NCBI GenBank assembly: GCA_002693605.1 | Contig: NZQO01000120.1 | Coordinates: 1 to 16,064 of the forward strand | Reading direction: 5' to 3' | Source of the DNA: Flavobacteriaceae bacterium | GTDB lineage: Bacteria > Bacteroidota > Bacteroidia > Flavobacteriales > Flavobacteriaceae | Length of the DNA stretch: 16,064 nt | Shown: positions 1 through 7,319 of the stretch, piece by piece | Numbering within the stretch: the first letter of the stretch is position 1 | Layout: every line of letters begins with the position of its first letter | The notes under the pieces: generated by a model | Databases searched by the model: none | Seen by the model: the letters and a program-made list of their open reading frames with translations, nothing else | What the model was told of the DNA's origin: nothing | Made by a program: the position numbers and the translations under genes

Positions 1-450
1 CTTGGCCTCTGCCAAACTGGCCCGCGCGGCGTCTACTTCGGCTTCGGTAAACCCACGACCGGCCAATTGCGCGGCCCGATCATAGGCCGCTTGCATCACC
101 GGCAGATTGGCCTCTGCCGTGGCCACATTCGCGCGTGCTGTTGCGACGGCGGCGAGATAAGACGCATCGTCGATCCTGAACAGGGGGTCGCCTATCTCGA
201 GCAGCTGGCCGGGCGTATAGAGGATGTCTTCGATCACGCCGCCAACACGCGGCCGCACCTCCACGTCCTGAAACGCAACTGCGCGCCCGGGCGAAGTCAC
301 GATGCGCGGAATCTCTTGCAAGGTCGCCTCGACAACGCCCACCTCTGTCGGCCCCAAATCCATTGGTGGCATCGGTTGCGCCTTCACCATCACAGCCGAC
401 CCTGCTAGCGCGAAAGCCATACCGATTACTTTCCAATTGCAAATCTTCAT
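1..450 (-). CDS. RND efflux periplasmic adaptor (HlyD/AcrA family), N-terminal part
   Basis: Partial gene: the start is at 450 and the reading frame stays open for 150 codons to the window edge. The protein begins with a short basic segment and a hydrophobic stretch to about residue 24 (signal peptide, possibly uncleaved). It continues into a membrane-fusion-protein beta-barrel/lipoyl half-motif (VRPRVGGVIEDILYTPGQ, about 67-84), then LLEIGDPLFRIDD and an Ala-rich helical hairpin start (AAVATARANVATAEANLPV). That order is typical of AcrA/MexA-like adaptors, which link an inner-membrane RND pump to an outer-membrane channel. It is divergent from a TetR regulator, the usual arrangement for a repressor-controlled efflux operon. 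The pump and channel genes would lie left of the window. The substrate cannot be read from this fragment. Confidence 0.9.
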   Translation of the reverse strand, partial: MKICNWKVIGMAFALAGSAVMVKAQPMPPMDLGPTEVGVVEATLQEIPRIVTSPGRAVAFQDVEVRPRVGGVIEDILYTPGQLLEIGDPLFRIDDASYLAAVATARANVATAEANLPVMQAAYDRAAQLAGRGFTEAEVDAARASLAEAK

Positions 451-486
451 CTGCGTTTCGATCCTTGACTGAACAGCGGGTTTCAA

Positions 487-517
487 GCGTTATACGCAAA
501 CATTGCACACTATGCAA
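487..517. promoter_or_regulatory. Paired inverted repeats in the efflux/TetR divergent gap (candidate TetR operators)
   Basis: The 78-base gap holds two short perfect inverted repeats: GCGT-TAT-ACGC at 487-497 and TTGCA-CACTA-TGCAA at 503-517. Their centres are about 18 bases apart. Both sit between the start codons of the adaptor (450) and the regulator (529), where a TetR-family dimer would repress both directions. The repeats are seen directly. That they are operators of the adjacent regulator is inferred from position. Confidence 0.55.
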
Positions 518-528
518 AGAGGCAAGGG

Positions 529-1116
529 ATGACAGTTTCGTTACGAGAGAGACGGCGGCAGCAAACCGCACGCGATATCCAGATCGCGACCTTGGAACTG
601 GCGGCGGAAAAAGGCCTCGAGACCATCACCACAGAGGAAATTGCCGCCGCCGCAGGGGTCAGCACCCGGACCTTCTTCAACTACTTCACCAATAAAGAGA
701 CAGCGGCGATCGGCGCGCCGCCTGCTTTCAAAGAAGAGGATTTGCAGGCCCTGCGAGAGGGAACGGGATCGCTGGCGGCTGACATCAAGATCTTTCTGGA
801 CAAGCACATCGAGGTTCTGGCCGGCGATGAACCTATTCTAAAGTTGATCGGCTCGGTCCTGCGCTCAAACGAGAAGGCGCGCGGCATTCTCGAAGGCTTT
901 CTGGCCATGGGACGCATCGAGCTCAGGGATTGCTTGAACACCCGCGTGGGCAACCCTTATGCCGCCGCCGCTCTGGCGAGCAGTATCATGGACACAATCG
1001 GTCGGGCGATCTACCTGTGGGAGCACGAAGACGGCCTGTCCCTAGTCGCGGCTCTGGATGTTATTTGGGAGGGCACGATCCGCGCCTCACAACTTCTGGC
1101 CGCACCGTCAGAATAG
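529..1116 (+). CDS. TetR/AcrR-family transcriptional regulator
   Basis: 195 residues, the normal length for a TetR repressor. The N-terminal DNA-binding domain is clear: a basic start (RERRRQQTARDIQIATLELA), then TTEEIAAAAGVSTRTFFNYF at about 34-53, the helix-turn-helix with the family's F-x-Y-F recognition-helix end, followed by NKE. The C-terminal helical part is the variable ligand-binding and dimerisation domain and gives no clue to the ligand. The ATG at 529 follows a purine-rich AGAGGCAAGGG. The gene is divergent from the RND adaptor and most likely represses it and itself through the inverted repeats between them. Its 3' end faces the cytochrome/propeller gene, 56 bases away. Confidence 0.93.
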   Translation: MTVSLRERRRQQTARDIQIATLELAAEKGLETITTEEIAAAAGVSTRTFFNYFTNKETAAIGAPPAFKEEDLQALREGTGSLAADIKIFLDKHIEVLAGDEPILKLIGSVLRSNEKARGILEGFLAMGRIELRDCLNTRVGNPYAAAALASSIMDTIGRAIYLWEHEDGLSLVAALDVIWEGTIRASQLLAAPSE

Positions 1117-1120
1117 CTAT

Positions 1121-1162
1121 GGCGTAGACGCCGGACCGACGCAGGGCGCCAAGAAGGCCTTC
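1121..1162. terminator. Short hairpins between convergent genes
   Basis: The gap between the convergent TetR and cytochrome genes holds GGCGT-AG-ACGCC (1121-1132) and the palindrome GAAGGCCTTC (1153-1162). Either could act as a weak bidirectional terminator. There is no T-run and the loop of the first is only two bases, so this is a low-confidence call. Confidence 0.3.
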
Positions 1163-1172
1163 AATCCCGGCG

Positions 1173-2405
1173 TCAATCCCCGCGCTGCACGGTGACGCGG
1201 GCGATGTGGTTGGTGCCGCTTTGGTGGATGAGCAAAGCCTCGCCATCTAGGGTCGTGCGCATGTGGCGCAGGATGCCCGCGTGCACCGGACCCGACGGGA
1301 TCGGCCAGCTCTGGAACGCCTCCGCCTCGGGGTCAAAGCGCACTAGCATGTCCGGCCGCACCCCGCTTTCATTGTACCAGACCGCCCCATCGAACACCGC
1401 GATGGCATAGGGGTGCGAGGTTGGCCCACTGGGCGAGGCCCATTCCTGTATGTCGCCTGTCGTCGGGTCATAGCGCCCCAACCGGCCCAGCCCGGAATTG
1501 ACCCACCAGATGATCCCGTCTTCATCGATATCGAGCCGACGCACCGTGGTGCCGCGATCGGGCAAAACTATCTCGCTGACCTCCATCGTCTCCGGGTCGA
1601 GACGCAGCAGGCAATTGGCCCCGTTGCAGGCCACCCAGACAGTGCCATCCGCGCCGATCTTCACGCCATAGGGGCGCGCGCCGTCGCGTGGGCTGGGGAC
1701 CAGGCGGACCTCACCGCTTGCCGGGTCCAACCGGCCGATCATGTTGCTGCCCTGCAGGCTAAACCACAGGATGCCGTTGGCATCAAACTCGGCCGTATGC
1801 GGATCGCGGGCCGCCGCCTGCGGCATCGGGTATTCGGTAATCTCGCCGGTCGCCGGATCAAACCGGCCCATGGTGGCGTTGCGGTTGCCGGTATACCAGA
1901 CCGCGCCATCGGGACCGATGTTCACCGAATGCGGACGCGCCCCTGCGGGCAGGTCGAACTCTTGCATGGCGCCGGTCTCGGGATCGATCCGCCCAAGGAT
2001 GTCCATCCACTGCCCGACCCACCAGATGCCGCCATCCGGCGCTTCGACCGGATCGCGCGCGCGCTGGCCCGGTGTCGGCACTCGCCATTCCTCGAACCGA
2101 AGGGTCAGCGGCCCAGAGACCGGCGTCGCCGCACGGGTGTCGCTCGGCGGAAAGCTCTCGGCGAGATAGTCGAGGATTTCGCCCTGCATCTCGGGATCAT
2201 CCGACAGGTCGATCATCGTCGAGGTGAGAAACTGCCAATCCTCGCGGGAATAGCCCGAGCTGCGCTCGATCAGATGCACCCCGTGACACGCCGAGCACAC
2301 GGCCTCCACCGTCTCCCGGCCTTCGCCGTCCGGCAACGCAAGCGCGGCGGCAGGAGAGCAGAGCGCCGTCGCCAAGAGAACGGTCTGAAACATCTTGTGG
2401 GACAT
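1173..2405 (-). CDS. Secreted cytochrome c fused to a Vgb-like (virginiamycin B lyase-type) beta-propeller
   Basis: 410 residues from the ATG at 2405, which has an AAGGTG Shine-Dalgarno-like site seven bases upstream. That start puts a signal peptide first (hydrophobic core about 6-24, ending in an ALA-type cleavage site). A longer frame opening at 2465 would add 20 residues and bury the signal. After the signal comes a small haem-c domain with CSACH at 37-41 (C37, C40, H41). From about residue 100 there are repeated blades of the type W-(F/Y)-x-N...(I/M)GR(L/F)DP-x-TGE, which form a Vgb/SMP-30-like propeller. The domain order suggests a periplasmic electron-transfer protein. Vgb lyases open streptogramin rings, but the haem domain makes plain antibiotic resistance unlikely. 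The substrate is unknown. It lies 109 bases downstream of the MFS gene on the same strand and may share its transcript. Confidence 0.85.
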   Translation of the reverse strand: MSHKMFQTVLLATALCSPAAALALPDGEGRETVEAVCSACHGVHLIERSSGYSREDWQFLTSTMIDLSDDPEMQGEILDYLAESFPPSDTRAATPVSGPLTLRFEEWRVPTPGQRARDPVEAPDGGIWWVGQWMDILGRIDPETGAMQEFDLPAGARPHSVNIGPDGAVWYTGNRNATMGRFDPATGEITEYPMPQAAARDPHTAEFDANGILWFSLQGSNMIGRLDPASGEVRLVPSPRDGARPYGVKIGADGTVWVACNGANCLLRLDPETMEVSEIVLPDRGTTVRRLDIDEDGIIWWVNSGLGRLGRYDPTTGDIQEWASPSGPTSHPYAIAVFDGAVWYNESGVRPDMLVRFDPEAEAFQSWPIPSGPVHAGILRHMRTTLDGEALLIHQSGTNHIARVTVQRGD

Positions 2406-2514
2406 GCGAGCACCTTCAGCTGTGTTGAGGCCCGCCAAAGCTACCCCGAATCGCCGCTGTTCCAAAGACCGGAACTGGCGCGCGACGGCGTCTGTGGATC
2501 ACAGTCTGGTGAGA

Positions 2515-3840
2515 TTATTTCTGTTCTGGCCAGACAGGGTGCAGATCATCGATGATGAAAACATGCCGGTGGCTGTGCCCGGAACTGCCGTCGAGATGCG
2601 GGTGGTCCTGCGGCAGGTCGGCATGGCTATGGGCCAGCGCCTCCGGCGCACCGGCGGGCCAGACCCAAAGCGCCGCAACGATGCCGATGCTCGCCAGCGA
2701 GGCGAGGACCACACATGCAGGCACCGTGCCAAACGCGGTCATGAGCCACCCCGCCAGCGGATAGGTCAGCAACCAGCCGGCGTGGCTCAGCGCGAACTGC
2801 GCCGCAAAGATCGCCGGGCGATCGGGCGCATGGGCAGAGCGCCGCAAAAGCCGCCCCGAGGGGGTGAGTACCATGGAATTGCCAAGCCCGATCAGCAACC
2901 AGGTCCCCAGCAGCAGCGGCCAGCTCAGCCCGACCATGCTAACCGCCGTGGCAATGCCCAGAAGCGCCGCGACCATCAGCCCCGCACCGGCGATCATCAC
3001 CGGCCGGTCCGGCACCCGGTCGAGCAGCCGCGGCAGCGTCAGCGCGGCAATCATGCTGCCCGCCCCAAAGGCGAACATCGTCCAGGCCAGCGCGGTATCG
3101 TCCAGACCCAACTGACCGCGCACAAGAACCACCGAATTGACCAGAACCATCGCCCCGGCGCTCGACACCGCGAGGTTCAGCCCGAGCAGGCCACGCAGCC
3201 GCGGCGTCGCGAGATAGATGCGCAGGCCACGGGTCGTGCGGTCGTAAATCCCGCGCTTCTTTGCCCCTTTGGGGCTGGGCAGCACGACAGAGAGCACCAG
3301 CAGCGCCGAGGCCAGAAACCCCGCGAAGGTGCCAAGGAAGAGCGTGTTATAGTTCACCACGGCCAGCAGCAGCGCGGCCAGAACGGGCGACACGATATTC
3401 TCCAGATCATAGGCCAGCCGTGACAGCGACAGGGCCCGCGTATACTGCGCCTCATCCGGCAACACATCGGGGATCGTCGCCTGAAACGTGGGGGTGAACC
3501 CGGCAGAGGCGGCCTGCAACAGAAAGATCAAGACATAGACCTGCCAGATCTCGCTGACAAAGGGCAGTGCAAGCGCCACGCTGGCCCGGATGAGATCGAG
3601 CCCCACCAGCATCGCGCGACGCGGCAGCCGTTCGGCAAAGGCCCCGGCGACGGGGGCGATACCCACATAGGCAACCATCTTGATGGTAAAGACCGTGCCG
3701 AGCACCAGCGCCGCCCGGTCCCCCGCCAGATCATAGGCCAAAAGGCCGAGCGCCATCGTGGCGAGCCCGGTGCCCAGCAGGGCCACCACCTGCGCCAGAA
3801 ACAGGTGCCGATAGGTGCGGTCTGCGAGAATGGCCAGCAT
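2515..3840 (-). CDS. MFS transporter with histidine-rich C-terminal tail
   Basis: 441 residues with about twelve hydrophobic segments, the usual size for a major facilitator exporter. The opening (LADRTYRHLFLAQVVALLGTG) and the loop AERLPRRAMLVGLDLIRA match the drug/metal-efflux branch of MFS proteins. The start at 3840 has GAGGGA four bases upstream. The striking part is the tail after the last membrane segment. From residue 404 to 434 there are eight histidines (404, 406, 413, 415, 422, 424, 426, 434), grouped as HSH, HPH and HSHRH with interspersed Asp. Such tails occur in NreB-like nickel exporters, where they bind metal. Metal efflux is therefore a reasonable inference, but plain sequence cannot separate it from drug export. 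It is followed by the cytochrome/propeller gene and preceded by the sensor kinase. Confidence 0.85.
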   Translation of the reverse strand: MLAILADRTYRHLFLAQVVALLGTGLATMALGLLAYDLAGDRAALVLGTVFTIKMVAYVGIAPVAGAFAERLPRRAMLVGLDLIRASVALALPFVSEIWQVYVLIFLLQAASAGFTPTFQATIPDVLPDEAQYTRALSLSRLAYDLENIVSPVLAALLLAVVNYNTLFLGTFAGFLASALLVLSVVLPSPKGAKKRGIYDRTTRGLRIYLATPRLRGLLGLNLAVSSAGAMVLVNSVVLVRGQLGLDDTALAWTMFAFGAGSMIAALTLPRLLDRVPDRPVMIAGAGLMVAALLGIATAVSMVGLSWPLLLGTWLLIGLGNSMVLTPSGRLLRRSAHAPDRPAIFAAQFALSHAGWLLTYPLAGWLMTAFGTVPACVVLASLASIGIVAALWVWPAGAPEALAHSHADLPQDHPHLDGSSGHSHRHVFIIDDLHPVWPEQK

Positions 3841-3914
3841 GGGGTCCCTCAGAGGTAACGTGTGATCGATCTCGGCGCGGCCTCGCGCAAGACCCGGGTC
3901 CGCTGCGTCGCGAT

Positions 3915-5153
3915 CTATGCCCGGTTTGGCATTTGGAACGTAAAGACGGTGCGCTCATCATCCGATGAAGCCGTCAAAGCGCCGCCATGGCCCTTCGCGA
4001 TCTCGGTGGCGATAAACAGCCCCAATCCCAGACCTTCCCGGTTCGGCCGGTCCTTGCGGCGCTCGAAGGGAAGGAAGATATCGGGAAGCATCTCGTCGGG
4101 TATCTTCTTACCTCCATTGGCGACCGAAAGCGTGAAGGTCTCGGCGCATGCCGTGGCGCTCACCGCAATAGGCGCGCCCGACACACCGTGGGTGATCGCG
4201 TTGGCCAGAAGGTTCGAGAACATTTGGGACAGGCGCGGCACATCACAATCGACTGGCACGGGAAAATCAAACTTGGCCTCGATCGGCTGGTCGAGCGCGG
4301 TGGCTTGCAATTCGGCCACGATCTGATCCAGAGCGGGCCGAAGGTCCTCGGTCGCAGCTCTCTCGATAATGATGCCTCCGCCGTGTCGGCTGCGGGCCTG
4401 ATCCAGCAGGTTTTCGATCAACTGCCCCATACGGTTCACAGAGCCGCTCATCAGCTCCACCAGCTCATGCGCCTTGTCGTCGATCGCGCGCCGCGACATC
4501 AGGCGGAGACCTGCCTTCAACGCGTTCACGGGGTTGCGCAGATCATGGGCGAGGATCGCGATAAACTGTTCCTGAATGCGCGACAGCTCTCGCTCGTGGG
4601 CCAAAGAGGCCCGGTGGGCGGAGAGCTCTTCATCGGCATCCAGAATTTCACCGATCATCTGGGCAAAGAGCCTGAACATCGCCAGCACGCGTTCTTCCTT
4701 GAGCCTGCGGGGCTGCGGATCGATCGCACAAAGCGTGCCGAAAAATGACCCGTCTCGAAGATGAATTGGGATGGAAATATAGCCTCTGAACCCATAGCGG
4801 GCAGGGCAGTGGTGATCGACATAGGTCTCGTCAGAATGGACATCGTCGATCACGATCTCCTCATTGTGCTGCCGCACCTCGTGGCAGAGCGTGCTCTCAA
4901 CGTCCAGCTCATCCCCCGGCAGCAATCCAAAAGCGATATGATCCACCGAGCGACAGGTCACCCACCGTGTCTCGGTCACCCGCGCGACCGCCGCAAAGCC
5001 CATGCCCGTGGCCAGTGTGACAGTTTCCAGCAGGGTCAGGATCGTACTGCTTCGTCCAACCGCGTCGATGTCGGCTCGAAAATCATGTTGTCCCGCCAAC
5101 GGCTCTCTCTTTTGATCTAAAGTTGCATCCCACAACTTCTGGAGGGTAACCAA
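3915..5153 (-). CDS. GAF-domain sensor histidine kinase (soluble, orphan)
   Basis: 412 residues from a TTG at 5153. No in-frame ATG occurs until codon 51, which would cut into the GAF domain; TTG codons 7 and 19 are alternatives, the latter preceded by AAGAGAGAG. Domains: GAF sensor about 30-175, a helical linker, then the HisKA dimerisation helix with H-box ILAHDLRNPVNAL (H203 is the predicted phosphorylated histidine). The HATPase domain has N-box SNLLANAITHG (N314, N318), a degenerate G1 box (VANGG instead of DxGxG) and an intact G2 box GLGLGLFIA. There are no membrane segments, so the kinase is cytoplasmic. No response regulator is adjacent, so its partner is unknown. Cysteines 67, 90, 116 and 142 lie in the GAF region, but a cofactor role is not established. 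An IS30 element begins 150 bases upstream. Confidence 0.9.
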   Translation of the reverse strand: MVTLQKLWDATLDQKREPLAGQHDFRADIDAVGRSSTILTLLETVTLATGMGFAAVARVTETRWVTCRSVDHIAFGLLPGDELDVESTLCHEVRQHNEEIVIDDVHSDETYVDHHCPARYGFRGYISIPIHLRDGSFFGTLCAIDPQPRRLKEERVLAMFRLFAQMIGEILDADEELSAHRASLAHERELSRIQEQFIAILAHDLRNPVNALKAGLRLMSRRAIDDKAHELVELMSGSVNRMGQLIENLLDQARSRHGGGIIIERAATEDLRPALDQIVAELQATALDQPIEAKFDFPVPVDCDVPRLSQMFSNLLANAITHGVSGAPIAVSATACAETFTLSVANGGKKIPDEMLPDIFLPFERRKDRPNREGLGLGLFIATEIAKGHGGALTASSDDERTVFTFQMPNRA

Positions 5154-5303
5154 CCTCTGCCCCAGAGTCAGCGAAATTCAGGCGGGGCCACTAAATTCCA
5201 CCGTCACAGGACAGCCATTTAAGGGATCAAAGCAATTGAGGGCCGACACCTGGCACGGGCCGTCCTACTGTTGCAACCCGTGACATTCCTGAATGGTTGT
5301 GAG

Positions 5304-5321
5304 TTCCATTTCGATTGCATC
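5304..5321 (+). repeat. IS30 terminal inverted repeat, left
   Basis: TTCCATTTCGATTGCATC, matching the right end in inverted orientation at 17 positions apart from one indel and one substitution. It lies 21 bases beyond the transposase stop codon at 5343. Confidence 0.8.
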
Positions 5322-5342
5322 GGACTGCGTGGGAAAGATACT

Positions 5343-6350
5343 TCATTGCCGCTCCAGTTTCAGCAATTCATCTCTGAAAGCCTCGGCCGGAGTTCTGTAG
5401 CCCAGACATTTACGCGGGGTCGCGTTCAGACGATCGCAAAGCGACTTCAAATGTCGATTTTGGAGCGACAGCAGGGCAGTGTCCCGAGGAAGGTAGCGGC
5501 GGACCCGTTTGTTCATGTTCTCTACCGAACCTTTTTGCCAAGGCGCCTGGGGGTCACAGAACCACGCTTTTGTGCCCATGCCGTTTTGCAACTCGCGCCA
5601 GGATGTGAACTCAAACCCCCGGTCAAACGTGATGCTGCGTCGGGCTTGTGCGGGCAGGGGAGACATCTCGTCGATCAGCTTATTCATCAGAGGTCGTGAC
5701 TTGCGGTCGTTGTTGCGCAGCAGAACGGTGTAGCGTGTTTTTCGCTCCACCAACGTAGCGACGTTTGCGTTGCCCTGTGCGCGCTCAAAGATCATCAAAT
5801 CACCCTCCCAGTTGCCGAATTGGCTCCGGTCATTGATCTCGTCAGGGCGGTTATGAATGCTTGTTTCCAAGGGAAACACACGATCACGGGCTTTGCGCAC
5901 GTAACGCGGCTTCCGCTTTCTTTGGCGCTCAGGGAGGTAACGGCCGAGCTCCTGAGACTGGCCACTTTCAGAGTAAACATATTGGTAGATTGTTTCATGA
6001 CAGATCCGATATGGCGCACGTGGTTCGATCTTGAGCCGGCCTGCAATCTGTTCAGGCGACCAACCTTCCTTCAATTTGGCAATAACTTCATTGCGCAAAT
6101 CCTCATGCTGCTCCAGCTTGCGACGCTTCAAATGCCGCCGATCCGAGAGCATCTGCGCTGACAAATGCCAGTACCCATCAGCTTGAGGAACTTCGTCATC
6201 ATGCCACCAATTGCGCTTGATCTCGCGGTGGATTGTTGAGCGGTCTCGACCAAGTGTCTCAGCGATCTTTGTCTTCGTGGCCTTCGCCTGAAGCATGGTC
6301 GCCAGGATTCTACGTTCATCGAGGTTCAATTTACGATAGGGTCGTCTCAT
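5343..6350 (-). CDS. IS30-family transposase
   Basis: 335 residues from the ATG at 6350. A GTG immediately before it (6353) is possible, but AGGAGG lies five bases from the ATG and only two from the GTG. The N-terminal helix-turn-helix (LNLDERRILATML...IAETLGRDRSTIHREIKRN) is the IS30 signature that binds the terminal repeats. The catalytic DDE triad is present: D184 in NWEGDLMIF, D243 in TFDRGFEF and E277 in WQKGSVENMNKRVRRYLP. The 33-residue spacing between the second and third acidic residues is the family value. The frame is full length and uninterrupted, so the element may still be active. It is transcribed toward the histidine kinase gene. Confidence 0.97.
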   Translation of the reverse strand: MRRPYRKLNLDERRILATMLQAKATKTKIAETLGRDRSTIHREIKRNWWHDDEVPQADGYWHLSAQMLSDRRHLKRRKLEQHEDLRNEVIAKLKEGWSPEQIAGRLKIEPRAPYRICHETIYQYVYSESGQSQELGRYLPERQRKRKPRYVRKARDRVFPLETSIHNRPDEINDRSQFGNWEGDLMIFERAQGNANVATLVERKTRYTVLLRNNDRKSRPLMNKLIDEMSPLPAQARRSITFDRGFEFTSWRELQNGMGTKAWFCDPQAPWQKGSVENMNKRVRRYLPRDTALLSLQNRHLKSLCDRLNATPRKCLGYRTPAEAFRDELLKLERQ

Positions 6351-6386
6351 CACATCCTCCTGATCTGCATCAGAAAATTATCGAGT

Positions 6387-6405
6387 GATGCAATCCAAAA
6401 TGGAA
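6387..6405 (-). repeat. IS30 terminal inverted repeat, right
   Basis: On the minus strand it reads TTCCATTTTGGATTGCATC. It lies 37 bases upstream of the transposase start and pairs with the left repeat at 5304-5321. Confidence 0.8.
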
Positions 6406-6520
6406 TATGCCGGTTACGCTCCAAATATCGCGTAATGGATGTTATGTTAATTCTATTTGTAACCCTTAGGAAATCACTGGGAAGCGCTGCGCCGCAGCAC
6501 CAAAACCAGAAAGGACACCC

Positions 6521-7306
6521 ATGCCCCGTCTGAACACCAAGACCTGCATCGTCACCGGCGCCGGGCGCGGCATCGGGGCCGCAATCGCGCGGGCCTTCGC
6601 CACAGAAGGCGCGAGTGTCGTTGTGACCGACAAGGACGAAGACAGCGCCGCCGCGCTTGCCCGCGACATCGGCGGCCAAGCGATGCGCCTCGATGTGGCG
6701 TCCGAGCAGGATTGGGAGGCGCTGGCCCAAGCCTGGCCCGAATGCGACGTGATGGTCAACAACGCCGGGATCACCGGCTTTGAAGAGGGTTTGCGCCCCC
6801 ATGACCCCGAAACTGCCAGCCTGCAAGACTGGCGGGCGGTGCATGCGGTCAATCTCGACGGAACCTTCCTCGGGTGCCGCTACGCGATCCGGGCAATGCG
6901 CGCCCGAGGCGCCGGGTCGATCATCAATATCTCGTCCCGCTCGGGCCTCGTCGGCATCCCGGCGGCGGCGGCCTATGCCTCGTCCAAGGCCGCCGTGCGC
7001 AACCATACCAAATCGGTCGCGCTCTATTGCGCAGAGCAGGGGTTGAACATCCGCTGCAACTCGATCCCCCCCGCCGCCATCCTGACCCCGATGTGGGAGC
7101 CGATGCTGGGCACCGGCCTAGACCGCGCGGAGCGCATGGCGGCCTTTGTCGCGGACACGCCGCTGCGCCGCTTCGGCGATGCGGAGGAGGTCGCGGCCCT
7201 CGCCGTCCTGCTGGCCTCGGACGAGGCGGCCTATATGACCGGGGCCGAACTCAACATCGACGGCGGCCTGCTCGCAGGCTCGGCGGCGACACCCAAGACA
7301 GACTGA
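6521..7306 (+). CDS. SDR-family NAD-dependent oxidoreductase
   Basis: 261 residues, a classical short-chain dehydrogenase. The Rossmann glycine motif TGAGRGIG is at 12-19. D37 at the end of the second beta strand points to NAD rather than NADP. NNAG is at 80-83, and the catalytic tetrad is N111, S139, Y152 and K156 (YASSK). The C-terminal IDGG and the [29 protein letters not shown] ending are standard. Substrate is not predictable; a secondary alcohol or 3-oxoacyl-type compound is usual for this class. The ATG at 521 of the second half-kilobase line, position 6521, follows AGAAAGGACACCC. The gene starts 115 bases beyond the IS right end and its 3' end converges on the LysR gene with only 13 bases between. 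Confidence 0.93.
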   Translation: MPRLNTKTCIVTGAGRGIGAAIARAFATEGASVVVTDKDEDSAAALARDIGGQAMRLDVASEQDWEALAQAWPECDVMVNNAGITGFEEGLRPHDPETASLQDWRAVHAVNLDGTFLGCRYAIRAMRARGAGSIINISSRSGLVGIPAAAAYASSKAAVRNHTKSVALYCAEQGLNIRCNSIPPAAILTPMWEPMLGTGLDRAERMAAFVADTPLRRFGDAEEVAALAVLLASDEAAYMTGAELNIDGGLLAGSAATPKTD

Positions 7307-7319
7307 CACAAACGACATA

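Larger units (their letters stand above)
5304..6405 (-). mobile_element. IS30-family insertion sequence (about 1.1 kb)
   Basis: One transposase gene flanked by imperfect terminal inverted repeats. The left end (5304-5321) reads TTCCATTTCGATTGCATC. The right end, read inward on the minus strand from 6405 to 6387, is TTCCATTTTGGATTGCATC. The two differ by a one-base indel and one substitution. The total length fits IS30 elements. The bases flanking the two ends (GAG on the left, TAT on the right) show no matching target duplication. The element has visibly lower G+C than its neighbours. It sits in the gap between the histidine kinase and the SDR gene and breaks no recognisable reading frame. 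Confidence 0.85.

Noticed and set aside
80..571. Open frame on the minus strand overlapping the efflux adaptor
   Set aside because: It is a different frame from the adaptor, Arg-rich and without domain; the adaptor frame explains the region.
1173..2405. Streptogramin resistance gene (vgb)
   Set aside because: Only the propeller repeats resemble Vgb; the haem c domain and signal peptide indicate a different role.
1413..2555. Long open frame of 380 codons on the plus strand opposite the cytochrome/propeller gene
   Set aside because: It is Arg/Pro/His-rich with no recognisable domain and lies antisense to a gene with a clear signal peptide, haem motif and blades. High G+C makes such antisense frames common.
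5284..5295. CATTC-CT-GAATG near the IS left end, resembling the sulfur operator
   Set aside because: The ATTC and GAAT halves are two bases apart rather than eight, so it does not fit the SqrR/BigR spacing.
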